NCBI RefSeq assembly: GCF_950295315.1
Contig: NC_080171.1
Location: 110,270,378-110,334,377 of the forward strand
Origin: Erinaceus europaeus
Taxonomy: Eukaryota > Chordata > Mammalia > Eulipotyphla > Erinaceidae
Reading direction: 5' to 3'
Length of the DNA stretch: 64,000 nt
The notes beneath the pieces were generated by a model that saw only the letters and a list, made by a program, of their open reading frames with translations, was not told the origin of the DNA and ran no database searches. The number at the start of each line of letters is the position of its first letter. Positions within the stretch are counted from its first letter, which is position 1. Below, in pieces: positions 1 to 43,277 of the stretch. Position numbers and translations under genes: made by a program.

Positions 1-55
1 ACCAGCCAGTGCCTTGAGCTTTTTTTTTTTTTTTTTTTTGGTGTGGTATGAAATA

Positions 56-238
56 GAGGCGCATATTTAATTTTTTTTCCCACATAGGACAGAGAGAAAT
101 GGGAGTTAGAGAGGAAGGAAGATCGAGACACCTGCAGTACTGCTTCACCATTTGTGAAGCTTCCCCCCACCACAGATAGGAACCCAGGTCCTTGCATATA
201 GTAATGTGTGTGCTTAGCAAGATGTGCCACTGCCCAGA
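56..238 (-). repeat. F2 SINE, antisense
   Basis: The T-rich end comes first, then GGACAGAGAGAAATGGGAG, the CTGCAG/CTTCACCA core and a degraded head ending near GATGTGCCACTGCCC. It lies in SPTLC1 intron 3. The next 330 bases show nothing recognisable. Confidence 0.7.
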
Positions 239-569
239 TTCTATCTTTAATTCTATTATATGTCTTCGTGATGTATGGAAAATCAGCCATAAATGTTAGA
301 CTATCCATTCATTTTTAAGAATGAGACACTAATAAACACTCATGGGAAGCCCTGTGTCAGTGGGCTGAGTTTCCTGGCTCTGGTGGTGGTCCGTGTCGCT
401 ACAGGATAATCAAGGCAATGACCTGTTTGTTTATTTGAGTTTCACCAAGAGGAATTCTTCAGTATGCTCAGTGAGAGTGTAAGCCTTTTTCCAGCTTTCT
501 AGGAACTTAGTTGGAAGAGAAGGCAGGGCTCAGTGTTTTAATTATTCACAATGTAGATTTATACTTTGG

Positions 570-735
570 AGAGTCTTTTATTTATTTGCTTTAAAAAATT
601 ATTTATTAATGAGAAAGACAGGAGGAGAGAGAAAGAACCAGACATCACTCTGGTACATGTGCTGCTAGGGATTGAACTGGGGACTTCATGCTTGAGAATC
701 TGATGTTTTATCAACTGCGCCACCTCCCAGACCAC
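570..735 (-). repeat. F3 SINE, antisense
   Basis: The diagnostic string TTATTAATGAGAAAGACAGG is followed by GAACCAGACATCACTCTGG and the head complement GCGCCACCTCCCAGACCAC. Confidence 0.75.
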
Positions 736-1030
736 TGGAGAGGCTTTTATTGTCCTTCTCAGAGGACTTGATCTTGGAAATGTCTTCCTAGATTAGCTTT
801 ATTTGTACCTGTGAGGAATCTCAACGGTCTTATGTTCCAGCATTCTATGTAAAGTGCCCATTGGGACTTAACTACTGCAAGCCTGCATGGGACTCAGTGT
901 GACCCTTTGCTTCTAATTGAAAACTGCCTTTCTGTTCCAAATGTTAAGACAAAATAAGGTCCCTGCAGCCCCACGTGATGTGCTTCATAACAGTCTGATG
1001 GCTGTGATTAGAAAATGTATACATACTTAT

Positions 1031-1247
1031 TCCTTTTTTAAAATATTTTTATTTTTTATTGATTAGCTAGAGACAGAGAAATTGAAAGGGGAGGAGGTGG
1101 TGTAGGGAGAGAGACAATGAGACACCTGCAACCCTGCTTCACCACTTGTGAAGCTTCCCCCTGCAGGTGGGGGCCAGGGGCTTGTACCTAGGTCCTAGCG
1201 CGCTTGAATGTGTGTGCTTAACCAGGTGTGCCAACCCCTGACCCCCT
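1031..1247 (-). repeat. F2 SINE, antisense
   Basis: Nearly full length, with TTTTTATTGATT at the tail end and CAGGTGTGCCAACCCCTGACCCC at the head end. Bases 1250-1990 downstream contain no recognised element. Confidence 0.75.
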
Positions 1248-1990
1248 ACATGCTTATATTGAGAGTTTGATGTCTGTGTGCTTTTGAAGAATGACTTTGA
1301 CTTTCACAGCAATAACACTTATTTATGGAGGCCCTTTCTTTCTTCATTTTCTTGTGATTAGCCATGACCTCAAGGCCACAGAGGTATGGACACTTAAAGT
1401 TAAGTCCTAAGAAGCAGAATCTAAACTAAATGGATTCAGAATCATAGTGAGTGATGTTGGATTTCAGAGAAAAGTCCTTGAAGCCAAATGGGAGAAATAA
1501 GAAAATATCTCATGTACCTCTTCTGGGCCAGGCATGGTTATTATGAATTTTACCCTGTGAGGTGAATTCTTTCCCCACTTTAGAAACAAGGAAACTAGAG
1601 CTCCTCTTTTGGTTTTGTCTTTTATATGAATTCATCTGCTTTTATGAATTTGCTTCAAGTGGTCTTTATCCCCAACCCCGGCCTGATCTACCAGCAACTT
1701 TTTTTCTGCACAGACCAGTTTTGTTCCTAAACACTAGAGAAAGCAGTTTTCTCCATCTTTTCTGACCACAGTGTATTTTTATAGAGCAGCACAGCACACA
1801 TACCAGTATTGACATCTGGCAAATCAGAAAAATGCTTGCATTGTCACATTTGTCCTAAACAACGTGTCACAGTATTTTCTGCTGTTTGCTATACCGTTCA
1901 ATTCTTCTGTGATGGTTTTTTTGTTTGTTTTTTCTTAAAATAGGTTGGCTATGACTGACAAGATTGGTCTCACAACTCTCAGTAACTCAG

Positions 1991-2337
1991 TTTTTTGTTT
2001 GTTTGTTTGTTTGTTTTCCTCCAGGGTTATCATTGGGGCTCAGTGCTAGCATTATGAATCCACTGCTCCAGGAGGCTGTTTTTCCCATTTTGTTGCCCTT
2101 GCTGTGGTTGTTACTGTTATTATTGTTATAAGTGTCGTTGTTGGATAGGACAGAGAGAATTTGAGAGGAGGGGAATACAGAGAGGAAGAGAGAAAGACAG
2201 ACACCTGCAGACCTGCTTCACCACCTGTGAGGCAACCCCCCTGCAGGTGGGTAGCCGGGGACTCAAAATGGTCCCTACACTGGTCCTTGAGCTTTGTGGC
2301 AGCTACACTTAACCCGCTGCGCTACTACCCAGCCCCC
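1991..2337 (-). repeat. F1L SINE (long form), antisense
   Basis: Starts in a (TTTG)n tail, then carries the 3' module (CTCCAGGGTTATCATTGGGG ... CTCCAGGAGGC) before the F1 body and head, ending in GCTGCGCTACTACCCAGCCCC. Confidence 0.8.
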
Positions 2338-2740
2338 TCAGCAGTGTTTTTGAAGTATGTCCTGCAGGTAGAGTGTTTGCCTGTGGGGAAGAGCCCCTCT
2401 CCTGTCCATGCTCCTCAGCAGCTGGCTTCCTCCTCCACCCCACCACACACCACCTCTTTTTTTTTTAAAGTATTTTGAGGGTAGAGAGGGCATTCCTCTT
2501 AAAATAGCATTCCAGGATTAGCTTTATGATTTGGGAGCATATCTTACTTAATCATTTACTGCCTTTCTATAAATAACATTTATTTGTAAACCAGTTAACA
2601 AGATCATAACTTGCTCTATTTTTCCTTTGATCTTGACTTTTTTTATTGTCATTATTCCTCATTTGACTTATTTCATATTTTGTTTCTCCTGAGGTAATTT
2701 ATTTGGCTACATCATTTAAAAGTGGTTTTAAAAGCCAAAT

Positions 2741-2950
2741 CATTCAAGCCTCGGCTCCCCACTTGCAGGTGAGTTGCTTCACAGGCGGTGAAGCAGGTCT
2801 GCAGGTGTCTTATCTTTCTCTTCCCCTCTCCGTCTTCCCCTCCTCTCTCCATTTCTCTCTGTCCTATCTAACAAAGACATCAATAACAACAATAATTACA
2901 ACAACAATGAAAAAACAACAAGGGCAACAAAAGGGAGAATAAATAAATAT
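2741..2950 (+). repeat. F1 SINE, 5'-truncated
   Basis: Begins inside the element at CGGCTCCCCACTTGCAGG, so the tRNA-like promoter boxes are missing. The tail is CAACAAAAGGGAGAATAAAT. It sits about 300 bp before SPTLC1 exon 4 and is inverted relative to the copy at 1991-2337. Confidence 0.8.
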
Positions 2951-3253
2951 TTTTTTAAAAAGCCAAACCAAATACTTGTCATTAATACACCTTGCGATTC
3001 TTGCTCAGATATATATTTTTTTAACTTGTAGGTCAGGATAGCCTATTAAAACTAAGTGAATGGCCAAATATCCAATTTTTTACTATGCAACTGTCTAATT
3101 GTACTTTTTAAAAATAGAAGGGATAGGAGACAAGTGTACAAGTAGGTAGAATGCTGTCACTTTTGTGTCCTCTCTGCCACCAGAGTAAGGTGATAACATG
3201 AGTCCTGTAACACAGACTTCTGCTAAACATGCCACTTTTGTCTTCCATCCTAG

Positions 3254-35230
<31,977 letters not shown>

Positions 35231-35733
35231 TGGAGTCTTGGGCCAGGTGGCCACCTGCCACACAACACACAGACAGACCTCTGAGTCATTGCAGAGCAAC
35301 CTGGATGAAGGCTTGTGGAGATTTGGTGGGATGTTACCAGATAGTGTGGATCTGAACTCTGTATAACCATGCTGGTTATTTTTTTAAAAGAAAACATATT
35401 GAAAAGCCCAGGAACTTTTTTTTTTTTTTGAAGAGAAAAACTAATGACAGCAGAAAACTAGTATTTAAATTGTGCAATTTAGTACTATTTAAATGTTTTA
35501 TTTTACTAATGTTTTATATTGTTTTGTTGTTGTCATTTAAAATGGAGCCTCGGTTTATCTCCTTTCCCTTCTAATCTGAAAGATTCTAGAAGCACTCCTC
35601 AGATATTTCATAGAGAAAAATTCTTTAGGCATTAAAGCTTAAAGGAATACTTCAACATATATTATGCAAAATGTATTTGAAGATCTAATTCAATCACATC
35701 TTAGTCTTCATGTGAAGTTCAATGGTGGCTAAA

Positions 35734-35739
35734 AATAAA
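35734..35739 (+). promoter_or_regulatory. AATAAA, possible proximal poly(A) signal
   Basis: In CTAAAAATAAACACTTTGTG, a TG-containing stretch follows. Would give a UTR of about 0.5 kb. Confidence 0.4.
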
Positions 35740-36304
35740 CACTTTGTGTGATTATTATAAACTTTTCGTTATAATATATTTGAATCTTAGAGTTTTTATA
35801 TGAATTAAATGTTGATGTTGTGCCATTTCTAACAGTTAGTTTTAGCATCCCTAGCCAGAGAATATACATTATATTTCCTAAGTAAGCAATAATTTAAATC
35901 AAATACTATTTTATCTTAATATAATTGACATTTACATTTATTATGTGTTGACTTCTAACCTGCTTCAGGAAGAGAGTTATTGTGATGATCCCAAAATATC
36001 AATGATATCTTTGATATGTTAGAATATCTTGAATGTATTTTTTTCTTTTTTGTATAGAGGTTTTCCCGGGGACATATAACTTTTTCTAAACTATGGAAAA
36101 TGAGACTTTTTTTTTTCTTTTCACTAAAAAATTCCAGTATCTAAAAGAAGATGTAGAAGCACTAAAAAAAAAAAAAAAAAGTTAAAGCTATACTCTGGCT
36201 ACCTATTTCTTCTTCAAAACCAAGTTGGGTGGTTTAAATATTTGTAATAATGTGCTACAGATAGCAGAGAAATGATATTACACTATCCTTATTAAAGGTG
36301 AAAG

Positions 36305-36310
36305 AATAAA
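36305..36310 (+). promoter_or_regulatory. AATAAA, possible poly(A) signal
   Basis: In GAAAGAATAAAATTATAAAG. No strong GT-rich element follows. Confidence 0.35.
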
Positions 36311-36505
36311 ATTATAAAGATATATATGTCAATTTTTATAATCTATTCATACTAATGAATGGTCTTTAACATCTTATAAATCACATTTTTTAATGCTCAG
36401 TTTCTGTTTTGCTCGAGGTGTTCCGTACAGACGTGCCTTGTGATTGCTGCCGCTTTAGAGAGTATAGTGTGCTCAGGGGGGTGAGTCAGTTTTGTTTTTT
36501 AATGA

Positions 36506-36511
36506 AATAAA
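36506..36511 (+). promoter_or_regulatory. SPTLC1: AATAAA, likely main distal poly(A) signal
   Basis: Followed by unremarkable sequence for about 40 bp and then a GT-rich region (TGTGGTTTGGGTGGTGTG, 36555-36572), the usual arrangement of a cleavage site. Confidence 0.65.
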
Positions 36512-36535
36512 CCTACATTCCTGTTAATCAAGTCT

Positions 36536-37095
36536 ACCTGCATATGTAAGCTATTGTGGTTTGGGTGGTGTGTTTGTTTGTTTGTTTTTCTTTTAAAGAA
36601 AATATAAATCTGCTTCATTGTCTTTCTGAAGTCAAAATGGCTCCATTTTTCAAATGGTCAGAAGCTCCTGAAGGAAATGGTGGAGCAGTTCACATTGATT
36701 TCGCATCAGTCTTGGAAGCACTCCTACATTTTAAAGTTATCAAAGTCTCTGTATTAAAAGCACAAAATGACCACAGTCCAGTAGTGAGCACACCACTAAG
36801 CCTCTGCTCGAACCAATAAACATGTAAAATGCTGAGGGAGAAGACAGTAATCCCAAATCTACAGCAGTTTGCACATTTCTCTTCTAGAAACACAAGTCTG
36901 ACATACTCTGTACTGACTGTGTTTACAAGGCAGTAGCTAGAATGAGCAGCATGGGAACCATGTGGAGCTCGGCTCGGTTCATTCAATAGTTATCCACCTG
37001 GCAGTAGGAAACTACATAGCTGCTCCTTTTGTTGTCTGCAACTAGGTATTAACCCAGAGAAAGTGGAACTTTGAGGCAAATTAGGATGGAGATTT

Positions 37096-37097
<2 letters not shown>
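36536..37097. other. Intergenic sequence after SPTLC1
   Basis: TTTG repeats at 36571-36587, then unique sequence. A second AATAAA at 36815 could serve read-through transcripts. No gene recognised. Confidence 0.4.

Positions 37098-37144
<47 letters not shown>
37098..37144 (+). repeat. (TG)n microsatellite
   Basis: About 23 perfect TG units. Confidence 0.95.
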
Positions 37145-37146
<2 letters not shown>

Positions 37147-37399
37147 CACTCAGCCAACTCAAAATTCCACTAATTAGACTGCATTTATCTTCTGTACCAC
37201 TAAGAGAAAACTGTACTCTATAGTACATTATTAGTTGTAAGATACAGCTCAATATCAGATACACTGTGGGTGGCAAATGTCCATTTTTAAATCTGTGATG
37301 GAAGACAACAACAGTCATCTCACCTGATGCCAACTTTCTTTGTAATATTAAGCCCAAGTACCAAAAGCTAAAGATTCAAGGTTAGATTTAGATTTAAGG

Positions 37400-37424
37400 T
37401 TTAGATTTCACTCTGAAATCTAAA
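37400..37424. other. Perfect 11-bp inverted repeat, 3-base loop
   Basis: TTTAGATTTCA, CTC, TGAAATCTAAA. It lies in a run of TTTAGA-like units (37382-37408). Too AT-rich and without a T-run to call a terminator or an RNA gene. Confidence 0.5.
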
Positions 37425-37567
37425 ATAGCTAAACATGTTTAATATTGATATAAAAGAAAGTAGTAAAGGAGAGGGAGGTACAAGAATATGGAAAAAGCAA
37501 ATCATATTAATAATTCCATTAGAATGTGATTGAACTGGAAATTACACTGAAAAGTGAGATTCACAGA

Positions 37568-37707
37568 TTTTTTTTTTTTTTAGTATGTATTTACTCATTA
37601 ATGAAAGAGAGAACCAGAGTATCACTGACACAAGTGTTGATGGGAATCAAGCCTGACCTTATGCTTGAGGATCTAACACCTTATCCACTATACCACCTCC
37701 CAAGCCA
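37568..37707 (-). repeat. F3 SINE, antisense
   Basis: T run, CTCATTAATGAAAGAGAGAA, TATCACTGACACAAGTG, ending CTATACCACCTCCCAAGCCA. Confidence 0.7.
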
Positions 37708-37737
37708 TCAGACTAAATCATGTTAAGAACCAACTTT

Positions 37738-37832
37738 GTTGGGGGCAAGACGACAAAAGAATAAGAGTTCAGTCCCCCCACACCATGACAAGCCAAAGTT
37801 GAACAGTGCTCTGGTAAAAATTAATTAATTTA
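37738..37832 (+). repeat. F4 SINE fragment
   Basis: GTTCAGTCCCCCCACACCATG and GAACAGTGCTCTGGT remain. The head is badly decayed. Confidence 0.55.
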
Positions 37833-37887
37833 ACTTTGTGTCACATTTGACACACATAATTGGTAGAAAGAAAAGACATGTAAATAA

Positions 37888-38085
37888 TACCAAGGCTAGA
37901 TAGTGTGCACATGTTACAATGTGCAAGGACCCAGGTTTAAGCCTGTGGCCCCTACCTGCAGGGGGAGAGGAGCTTCATAAGCTATATATATTGCAAGTGT
38001 GTCTCTGTGTCCGGTGTCTCCCCCTACCCTCTCTGTTTCTGTCTCTATGCCAATAAATAAATATCTAAAAAAGAAGAAGATAATA
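37888..38085 (+). repeat. F2 SINE
   Basis: GCTAGATAGTGTGCACATG, GGACCCAGGTTTAAGCC, tail GCCAATAAATAAATATC. Confidence 0.75.
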
Positions 38086-38117
38086 ATACCCTGCAGATAG
38101 TGACTATAAGAGACCAG

Positions 38118-38372
38118 AATCAGGGCCAGATGGCATGCCTGGTTGAGCACACACATTACCATGCACAAGAATCTAGGTTTTTGAGCCCCCGCTCCCCACT
38201 TATAGGGGTGAAGCTTCACAGTGGTGAAGCAAATACTGGAGGTGTCTTTTCTGTCTCTCTCCCTCCCTGTATCCCTTTCCCCTCTCAGTTTCTCTCTGCC
38301 AGAAATAGTGGATTTGCCCTTCAGGCACTGAGCCTCAGACATCCCAGATGCCGCTGTGGCAAAAAAAAAGGG
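38118..38372 (+). repeat. F2 SINE with 3' module
   Basis: GGGCCAGATGGCATGCCTGG head. After CTCTGCCAG it carries AAATAGTGGATTTGCCC ... GAGCCTCAGACATCCCAG, a diverged module. Confidence 0.65.
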
Positions 38373-38454
38373 GGGTGGGGGTGGGGTAGAGAACACTGTA
38401 TCCTTTGTTAATACTACAAAATAAGACTTTAAATACTGCTACAAAAAAAGATTT

Positions 38455-38668
38455 TTCATGGCACCTGGTATTGGCTCGCCTGGTTTGGCATACATGCTAT
38501 GGTGCACAAAAGACTGGGTTCAAGCCCCCAGGCCCCACCTGCAGGAGGAAAGCTTCACAAGTGGTGAAGCAGGGCTGCAGGTGTCTCTGTCTCTCTTCCT
38601 CTCTATCCAACCCCCCCCTTCCTTTCAATTTCGGTCTGTCTATCCAATAAGTAAATTTTTTTTTTTAA
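38455..38668 (+). repeat. F2 SINE
   Basis: GGTTCAAGCCCCCAGGCCCC, CTTCACAAGTGGTGAAGCAG, tail CTATCCAATAAGTAAAT. Confidence 0.78.
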
Positions 38669-39014
38669 TATTTCAGATTATGTCAGCACATAGAAAAATG
38701 TAAAAATTATAAGTAGTAGTGCTCTGAAAGGATAGTCCTAAAATACAAAGCAAAATTGACATTTTTTGACATTAGAAATAGACCATTTAACAATAGAAAT
38801 TTAAATAGCCTACCCTGAGTGTAGATAGTGCAACCAGAAAGAAAAATGGTAAGACTATCAAAAAATCTGAATGCCATCAATCAGTTTGGATAAATAACAT
38901 TTATAGGCTACTTCACTCAGATTCCAGAATAGTCTTTTCAACTGCGCATTAAACATCTTCCAGGATAAGCCATCTCAGTACATTTTAGAAGATAAATCAA
39001 AAAGTACATTCTCT

Positions 39015-39168
39015 CTATCTTTTTTTAAGATTTTATTTATTAATGAGAAAGACAGACAGAGAAAGAACCAGACATTACTCTGTTACATGTGCTGCCAGGA
39101 ATTGAACTCGTGACCTCATGCCTGGAAGTCCAATGCTTTATCCGCTGTGCCACCTCCCGGACCACCAA
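39015..39168 (-). repeat. F3 SINE nested in the L1 remnant
   Basis: Near-consensus AAGATTTTATTTATTAATGA to CTGTGCCACCTCCCGGACCA. AAAAAGTA occurs on both sides (38998-39005 and 39167-39174), a plausible short TSD. Confidence 0.85.
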
Positions 39169-39439
39169 AAAGTATATTCTCTATCCACAACACAAATCAA
39201 TGACCTGTGATTGAAAGAAAACTGGAGGAAATCTAGTTAAATCCACTTTTAAACAGTATGGATCAAAGAAGACAAGAAAGTTCTTTAATGTCTTGATTGA
39301 ATGAAATTAAGTACAACATGTCAAAATGTATGTGGCTCAGCTAAAGTAGTAAGTACTTAGAAGAAAATACATGACTTTAAATGACTGTATTAGCAAATAA
39401 CTCAAGCTTCCACCTTAAGAAACTAGTTGGGAAAAGAAA

Positions 39440-39580
39440 GTGCTGGACAGGAGAGAGAGCATAATGGCTATTTATACAAAGACTCTCAGCCTGAGGTTCC
39501 AAAGTCCCAAATTCAGTCCCTCCTCCTCCCACACTACTCGCCACCATAAACTAGAGCTGAGCGGTTCTGAGGGAGGGGTA
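39440..39580 (+). repeat. F4 SINE nested in the L1 remnant
   Basis: GAGAGAGAGCATAATGGC, GCCTGAGGTTCCAAAGTCC, CACCATAAACTAGAGCTGAG. Confidence 0.7.
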
Positions 39581-39997
39581 CAGGAGGAACTAGAAAAAGA
39601 AGTGAAATCTAAGCCCAAAGCAAACCGAACAAAAGATGAGAGGAAATGAATAAAATAGAAAAACTAGGAAAAAACTAAAACGTTCTTTCTTGGAAAGGAT
39701 GAATGAAACTCAAATTCTTACCTAGACTGGCCAAGAAAGTAACTGGAAAGAGACAAATTACCAAAGTCAGGACTTAAAAAAGTAATGTTACTACCCAACA
39801 TACAGAAATCAAAAAGATTGCAAGGGATTATAACCAAATTTGTGGCCTCAAATTAAATGACATGAATAGATTCTGAGAAAACAAAGTATCAAAACAATTC
39901 CTAGAAGAAATAGGAAACTGGATAGAATTACAAGGAAATGGAATCAACAGTTCAAAATTGTTTCACAAAATGTCCAAATCTGGATGGCATCACTACT

Positions 39998-40203
39998 TTT
40001 TTTGTTTTTCTTTTTAGGTGGTGCCCAGGCCTCCCTCATCCTTAGTTGTACTGGTGCAGGGCAGATTTTCTCATCATTCTTTTTTCAGAGAATGTGGCAC
40101 AGAGAGATGACAGCACCGGGTCTTATCCTGGTGCAGAGGACTTGAATTTAGGCCCTATGCCCAGCAAGGGATGTGCCCTACCAAGTGAGCTGTCGCCTCT
40201 ATC
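39998..40203 (-). repeat. F5 SINE, antisense
   Basis: T-rich start, CACAGAGAGATGACAGCACC, ACTTGAATTTAGGCCC B-box complement, ending CAAGTGAGCTGTCGCCTC. Confidence 0.5.
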
Positions 40204-40217
40204 AAATATTCAAAGAA

Positions 40218-40548
40218 GGGCGCAGCGGGGTTAAGCGCACGTGGCGCTAAGCACAAGGTCCGGCTTAAGGATCCCAGTTTGAGCCCCTGGCTCCCCATCT
40301 GCATGGGGGGGAGTCACATCACAGGCAGTGAAGCAGGTCTGCAGGTGTCTGTCTTTCTCCCCACCTCTCTGTCTCCCCCTCCTCTCTCAATTTCTCTCTG
40401 TCCTATCCAACAAGAATGACAGCAATAACAACAATAACAATGATAAAACAACAAAGGGCAACAAAAGAGGAAAAAGAAATTGCTAGCCTCCAGGAGCAGT
40501 GGATTTGTAGCGGAGGCACTAAGCCCCAGCAATAACCCTGGGGGCAAA
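40218..40548 (+). repeat. F1L SINE, slightly 5'-truncated, with TSD
   Basis: AAATATTCAAAGAA at 40204-40217 and 40549-40562. The first dozen bases of the head are missing. The module runs GCCTCCAGGAGCAGTGG to AACCCTGGGGGC. Confidence 0.92.
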
Positions 40549-40593
40549 AAATATTCAAAGAAACCATATAAAGCCTTCATGAATTTCTTTTGT

Positions 40594-40722
40594 GGTTTTT
40601 TTTTTAAAACAGATTTATTAGCACAAGGCTAAAGAGAAGAACTTAACTCCAACATGTGTGATGTCAAATATTAAACCTAGGACCTCTTGCTTCAGTGTCC
40701 AATGCCACCACCTGGCCCACAA
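40594..40722 (-). repeat. F3 SINE remnant, antisense
   Basis: TTAAACCTAGGACCTCTTGC and TCCAATGCCACCACCTGGCCC keep the B-box-to-head order. Confidence 0.55.
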
Positions 40723-40830
40723 TTCACAAATTTCTTTCAGAAAAATAGGAGAAGTAGGCATATCACTCCATTCATTAAGAATTACCAAAGCCAGCCAGTT
40801 TGGGCTATAGTAAAATGGGCGTGCGCACGT

Positions 40831-40832
<2 letters not shown>

Positions 40833-40870
<38 letters not shown>
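40833..40870 (+). repeat. (GT)n microsatellite
   Basis: About 19 units, preceded by the alternating purine-pyrimidine run GCGTGCGCACGTAC. Confidence 0.95.
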
Positions 40871-40872
<2 letters not shown>

Positions 40873-40949
40873 TGCAGTGAGAAGACTAGATCCTTGCCTA
40901 ACACTATAAAATTTAATCCAAAATGAAAATATTTATATTGGTCTAAACT

Positions 40950-41105
40950 AAATTTTTTTTAAAGATTTTATTTATTTATTAATGAGAAAGGAAGAGAGAG
41001 AGAAAGAACCAGACATCACTCTGGAACATGTGCTGCCAGGGATTGAACTCAGGAACTCATGTTGAGTGTCCAATGCTTTATCCAGTGCACCACCTCCCAA
41101 ACCAC
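40950..41105 (-). repeat. F3 SINE, antisense
   Basis: AAAGATTTTATTTATTTATT, ACCAGACATCACTCTGG, GTGCACCACCTCCCAAACCAC. Confidence 0.85.
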
Positions 41106-41145
41106 AACAACTACAAAATTTCTAGAAAAAAACATAGGAGGTAGT

Positions 41146-41282
41146 CTTTTTTTTTAATCTTATTTATATTTATTTACTTTTTGTTGCCCTTGTTTTATTG
41201 TTGTAATTATTATTGTTGTTATTGATGTCATCGTTGTTAGGACAGAGAGAAATGGAGAGAGGATGGGAAGACAGAGAAGAAA
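41146..41282 (-). repeat. F1 SINE, 3' part only
   Basis: Tail and CAA-repeat body are present. It stops after GGGAAGACAGAGAAG, without a head. Confidence 0.8.
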
Positions 41283-41487
41283 ATCCTGTCTAAAAAGAAG
41301 TCAGATCAGTGGTTATGTGCTGCTGGGGATGAGATGAAATTGACCAAAGACAAACTAAAGAGATCTGTTGAAAGTTGGTAGGAATATTCTAAAATTGGAT
41401 CGTGGTGACAGTTTATACAGTACTGAATATTGTAAAAACCAAGCACAAACCTTAAATAGGAACATAGGCACTAGCTGACTGACTTTC

Positions 41488-41612
41488 TGTAAGATCTGTT
41501 TACTTATTTATGAGAAAGAAAAAAAAAATCAGTATCATTCTGGCATGCGCATTGCTAGGAACTAAACTCAGGACCTCATGCTTGAGATTCTAACAACACC
41601 TCCCAGGTTTCA
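41488..41612 (-). repeat. F3 SINE, antisense, diverged
   Basis: TTATTTATGAGAAAGAAAAA, TATCATTCTGGCATGCGC, ACTCAGGACCTCATGCTTGA. Confidence 0.65.
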
Positions 41613-41630
41613 GTGATTCGGCTTTCTTCC

Positions 41631-41632
<2 letters not shown>

Positions 41633-41710
<78 letters not shown>

Positions 41711-41873
41711 AACACAGAGAAACTGAGATGGAATTGGGGGGGCGGGGGAGAGAGAAAGACACCTGCAGACCTGCTTGGAAGCTTCCCCCTTGCAGGTGGG
41801 GACTGGGGGCTTGAACCTGGGTCCTGGCACGTAATATGTGCACTCTACCAGGTGCACCACTATCTGGCTTCCA
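41633..41873 (-). repeat. Long (GT)n array fused to an antisense F2 SINE
   Basis: About 38 GT units (41633-41708) stand exactly where the A/T tail of the antisense F2 (41709-41873, ending CAGGTGCACCACTATCTGG) should be. Confidence 0.85.
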
Positions 41874-42002
41874 GCTTTCTTACAAGAATTGTATTGTCCA
41901 AAAACAAGCGTCTGGAAAGCCGACAAGGTATTGGCACCAGGGGAGTATGTCAGCACTGAGAATAAGAAGCAGCCTAAGATCAGGACAAAAAACTCAGGGG
42001 AG

Positions 42003-42080
42003 GGGGGCCGGTTGGTAGTAGCGCATCTACTCAATAGTCCGAGAGTGCTTAGCTGAGATTTTAAACCTCAGTGGAGAAGT
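42003..42080 (+). repeat. Possible SINE head fragment
   Basis: GGGGGGCCGGTTGGTAGTAGCGCATC looks like an F1/F2 head, but no B box or body follows. Confidence 0.3.
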
Positions 42081-42750
42081 TCTTAGCCTAAAATTAGTGG
42101 AATGAACTGAAGGACTATTTCCTGAATTCTTGATTCACGCTCTTACTCTTACATCCAATCTGGTCCAGCAGGAAGTCACTCAGAGAACTTGGGATTTCCA
42201 GGAAATCCAAGTCCATGATTCTTTCTGAAATGTTTTATAGAAGCTTCCCCAGATCCCAAGGACTTCAGAAGAAACATTATTTCTGCCCATGCATTACGAA
42301 TTAACGTGTGTTAAAACAGTTTACTGCGTGTTCTATTGCAAATCCAAATCTCTTGGCAGTAAATTGCATTATTTCTGCCGTGCCATAAATTCACATGGAT
42401 GGCTTTAAAAAAAAAAAAAACACTTTGCTAATATTCTGTGGAAAAGCCAGATCTCCTGGCACTAAATTTTAAGCCTGCCCTTCTGTCTCCCTTTCAGTGG
42501 TGGATAGAGAAACACAGAAATGCTGTAGTCTTTCCAGGCTGAAACTGAAGAACATAGTGTGCTAGCGAGACATTTTGCTCAAGTTCTAATGGCGTATCCT
42601 AGGCATCCACACAATGGATGCTGCCAGAAATGAAAAAGACAGAAGAGTGGTATAATGTTGGCTTTCCCAGATTCTTTCAGGTAAGAAAGTTTGGGATTGT
42701 GGCTCAACCCTTATAAGCTTCCTCAGCTTACAAACTCAAAACAAGTAGCT
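42081..42750. other. Non-repeat intergenic block
   Basis: No SINE signature. Bases about 42290-42405 are rich in homeodomain- and octamer-like words (GAATTAACGTG, ATTGCAAATCC, AAATTGCATTA). Could be conserved non-coding DNA, which cannot be judged from one sequence. Confidence 0.35.
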
Positions 42751-42751
42751 G

Positions 42752-43030
42752 GGGAGTCCAGTCCCATAGTAGTGCAGCAGGTTAAGCACAAGTGGCTAGA
42801 AGTGCAAGGACTGCTGAAGGATCCCAGTTTGAGCCCCAGCTCTCCACCTGCAGGGGAGTCGCCTCACAGGCGGTGAAGCAGGTCTGCAGGTGTCTATCTT
42901 TCTCTCCCCCTCTCTGTCTTCCCCTCCTCTCTCCATTTCTCTGTCCTACTCAACAACGATGACATCAATAATAATTACAACAATAAAACAACAAGGGCAA
43001 CAAAAGGGAAAATAAATATTTTTTTTAAAG
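42752..43030 (+). repeat. F1 SINE
   Basis: GGGAGTCCAGTCCCATAGTA head, full body. The flanks AACAAGTAGCTG and AACAAGCAGCTG are a probable TSD with one change. Confidence 0.88.
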
Positions 43031-43277
43031 AACAAGCAGCTGAGGACTAATGGTTGGACATCCTGAGAGGCTGTCTCCTTGTAGACAGGCTCAGATCCCC
43101 TGCTACGAGTACCATGAATATCTCTCCATTCAAACGTCTTGATACTGTGATTCAGTGATGTTAAGTTAGGATAGGCCCTGGATGTTTTTTCTAGGGCCTC
43201 ACATCTGTGATGGATAAATCAAAATATGGCTGTCATATGGGTCTCTTGCAAAATGTTTATCTCATGTTCAAATGCAA

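Larger units (their letters stand above)
35231..36535 (+). other. SPTLC1: SPTLC1 3' untranslated region
   Basis: SINE-free, AT-rich sequence directly after the stop codon, with several ATTTA motifs and an A run at 36164-36180. Its length is set by the last AATAAA at 36506 and a GT-rich stretch after it. The end is approximate. Confidence 0.75.
38760..39994 (+). mobile_element. Old LINE-1 ORF2 remnant, interrupted by SINEs
   Basis: Short blocks follow L1 ORF2 order: CATTAAACATCTTCCAGGATAAG (endonuclease region), AATGTATGTGGCTCAGCTAAAG, TTAGAAGAAAATACATGAC, AGAAGAAATAGGAAACTGGA, then AAATCTGGATGGCATCACTA (the SPGPDGF region). No frame is open. F3 (39015-39168) and F4 (39440-39580) SINEs are nested in it. 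Confidence 0.65.

Noticed and set aside
1..3253. SPTLC1 exons 1-3
   Set aside because: No frame encodes the expected N-terminal membrane segment or the segment before residue 87, so these exons lie upstream of the window.
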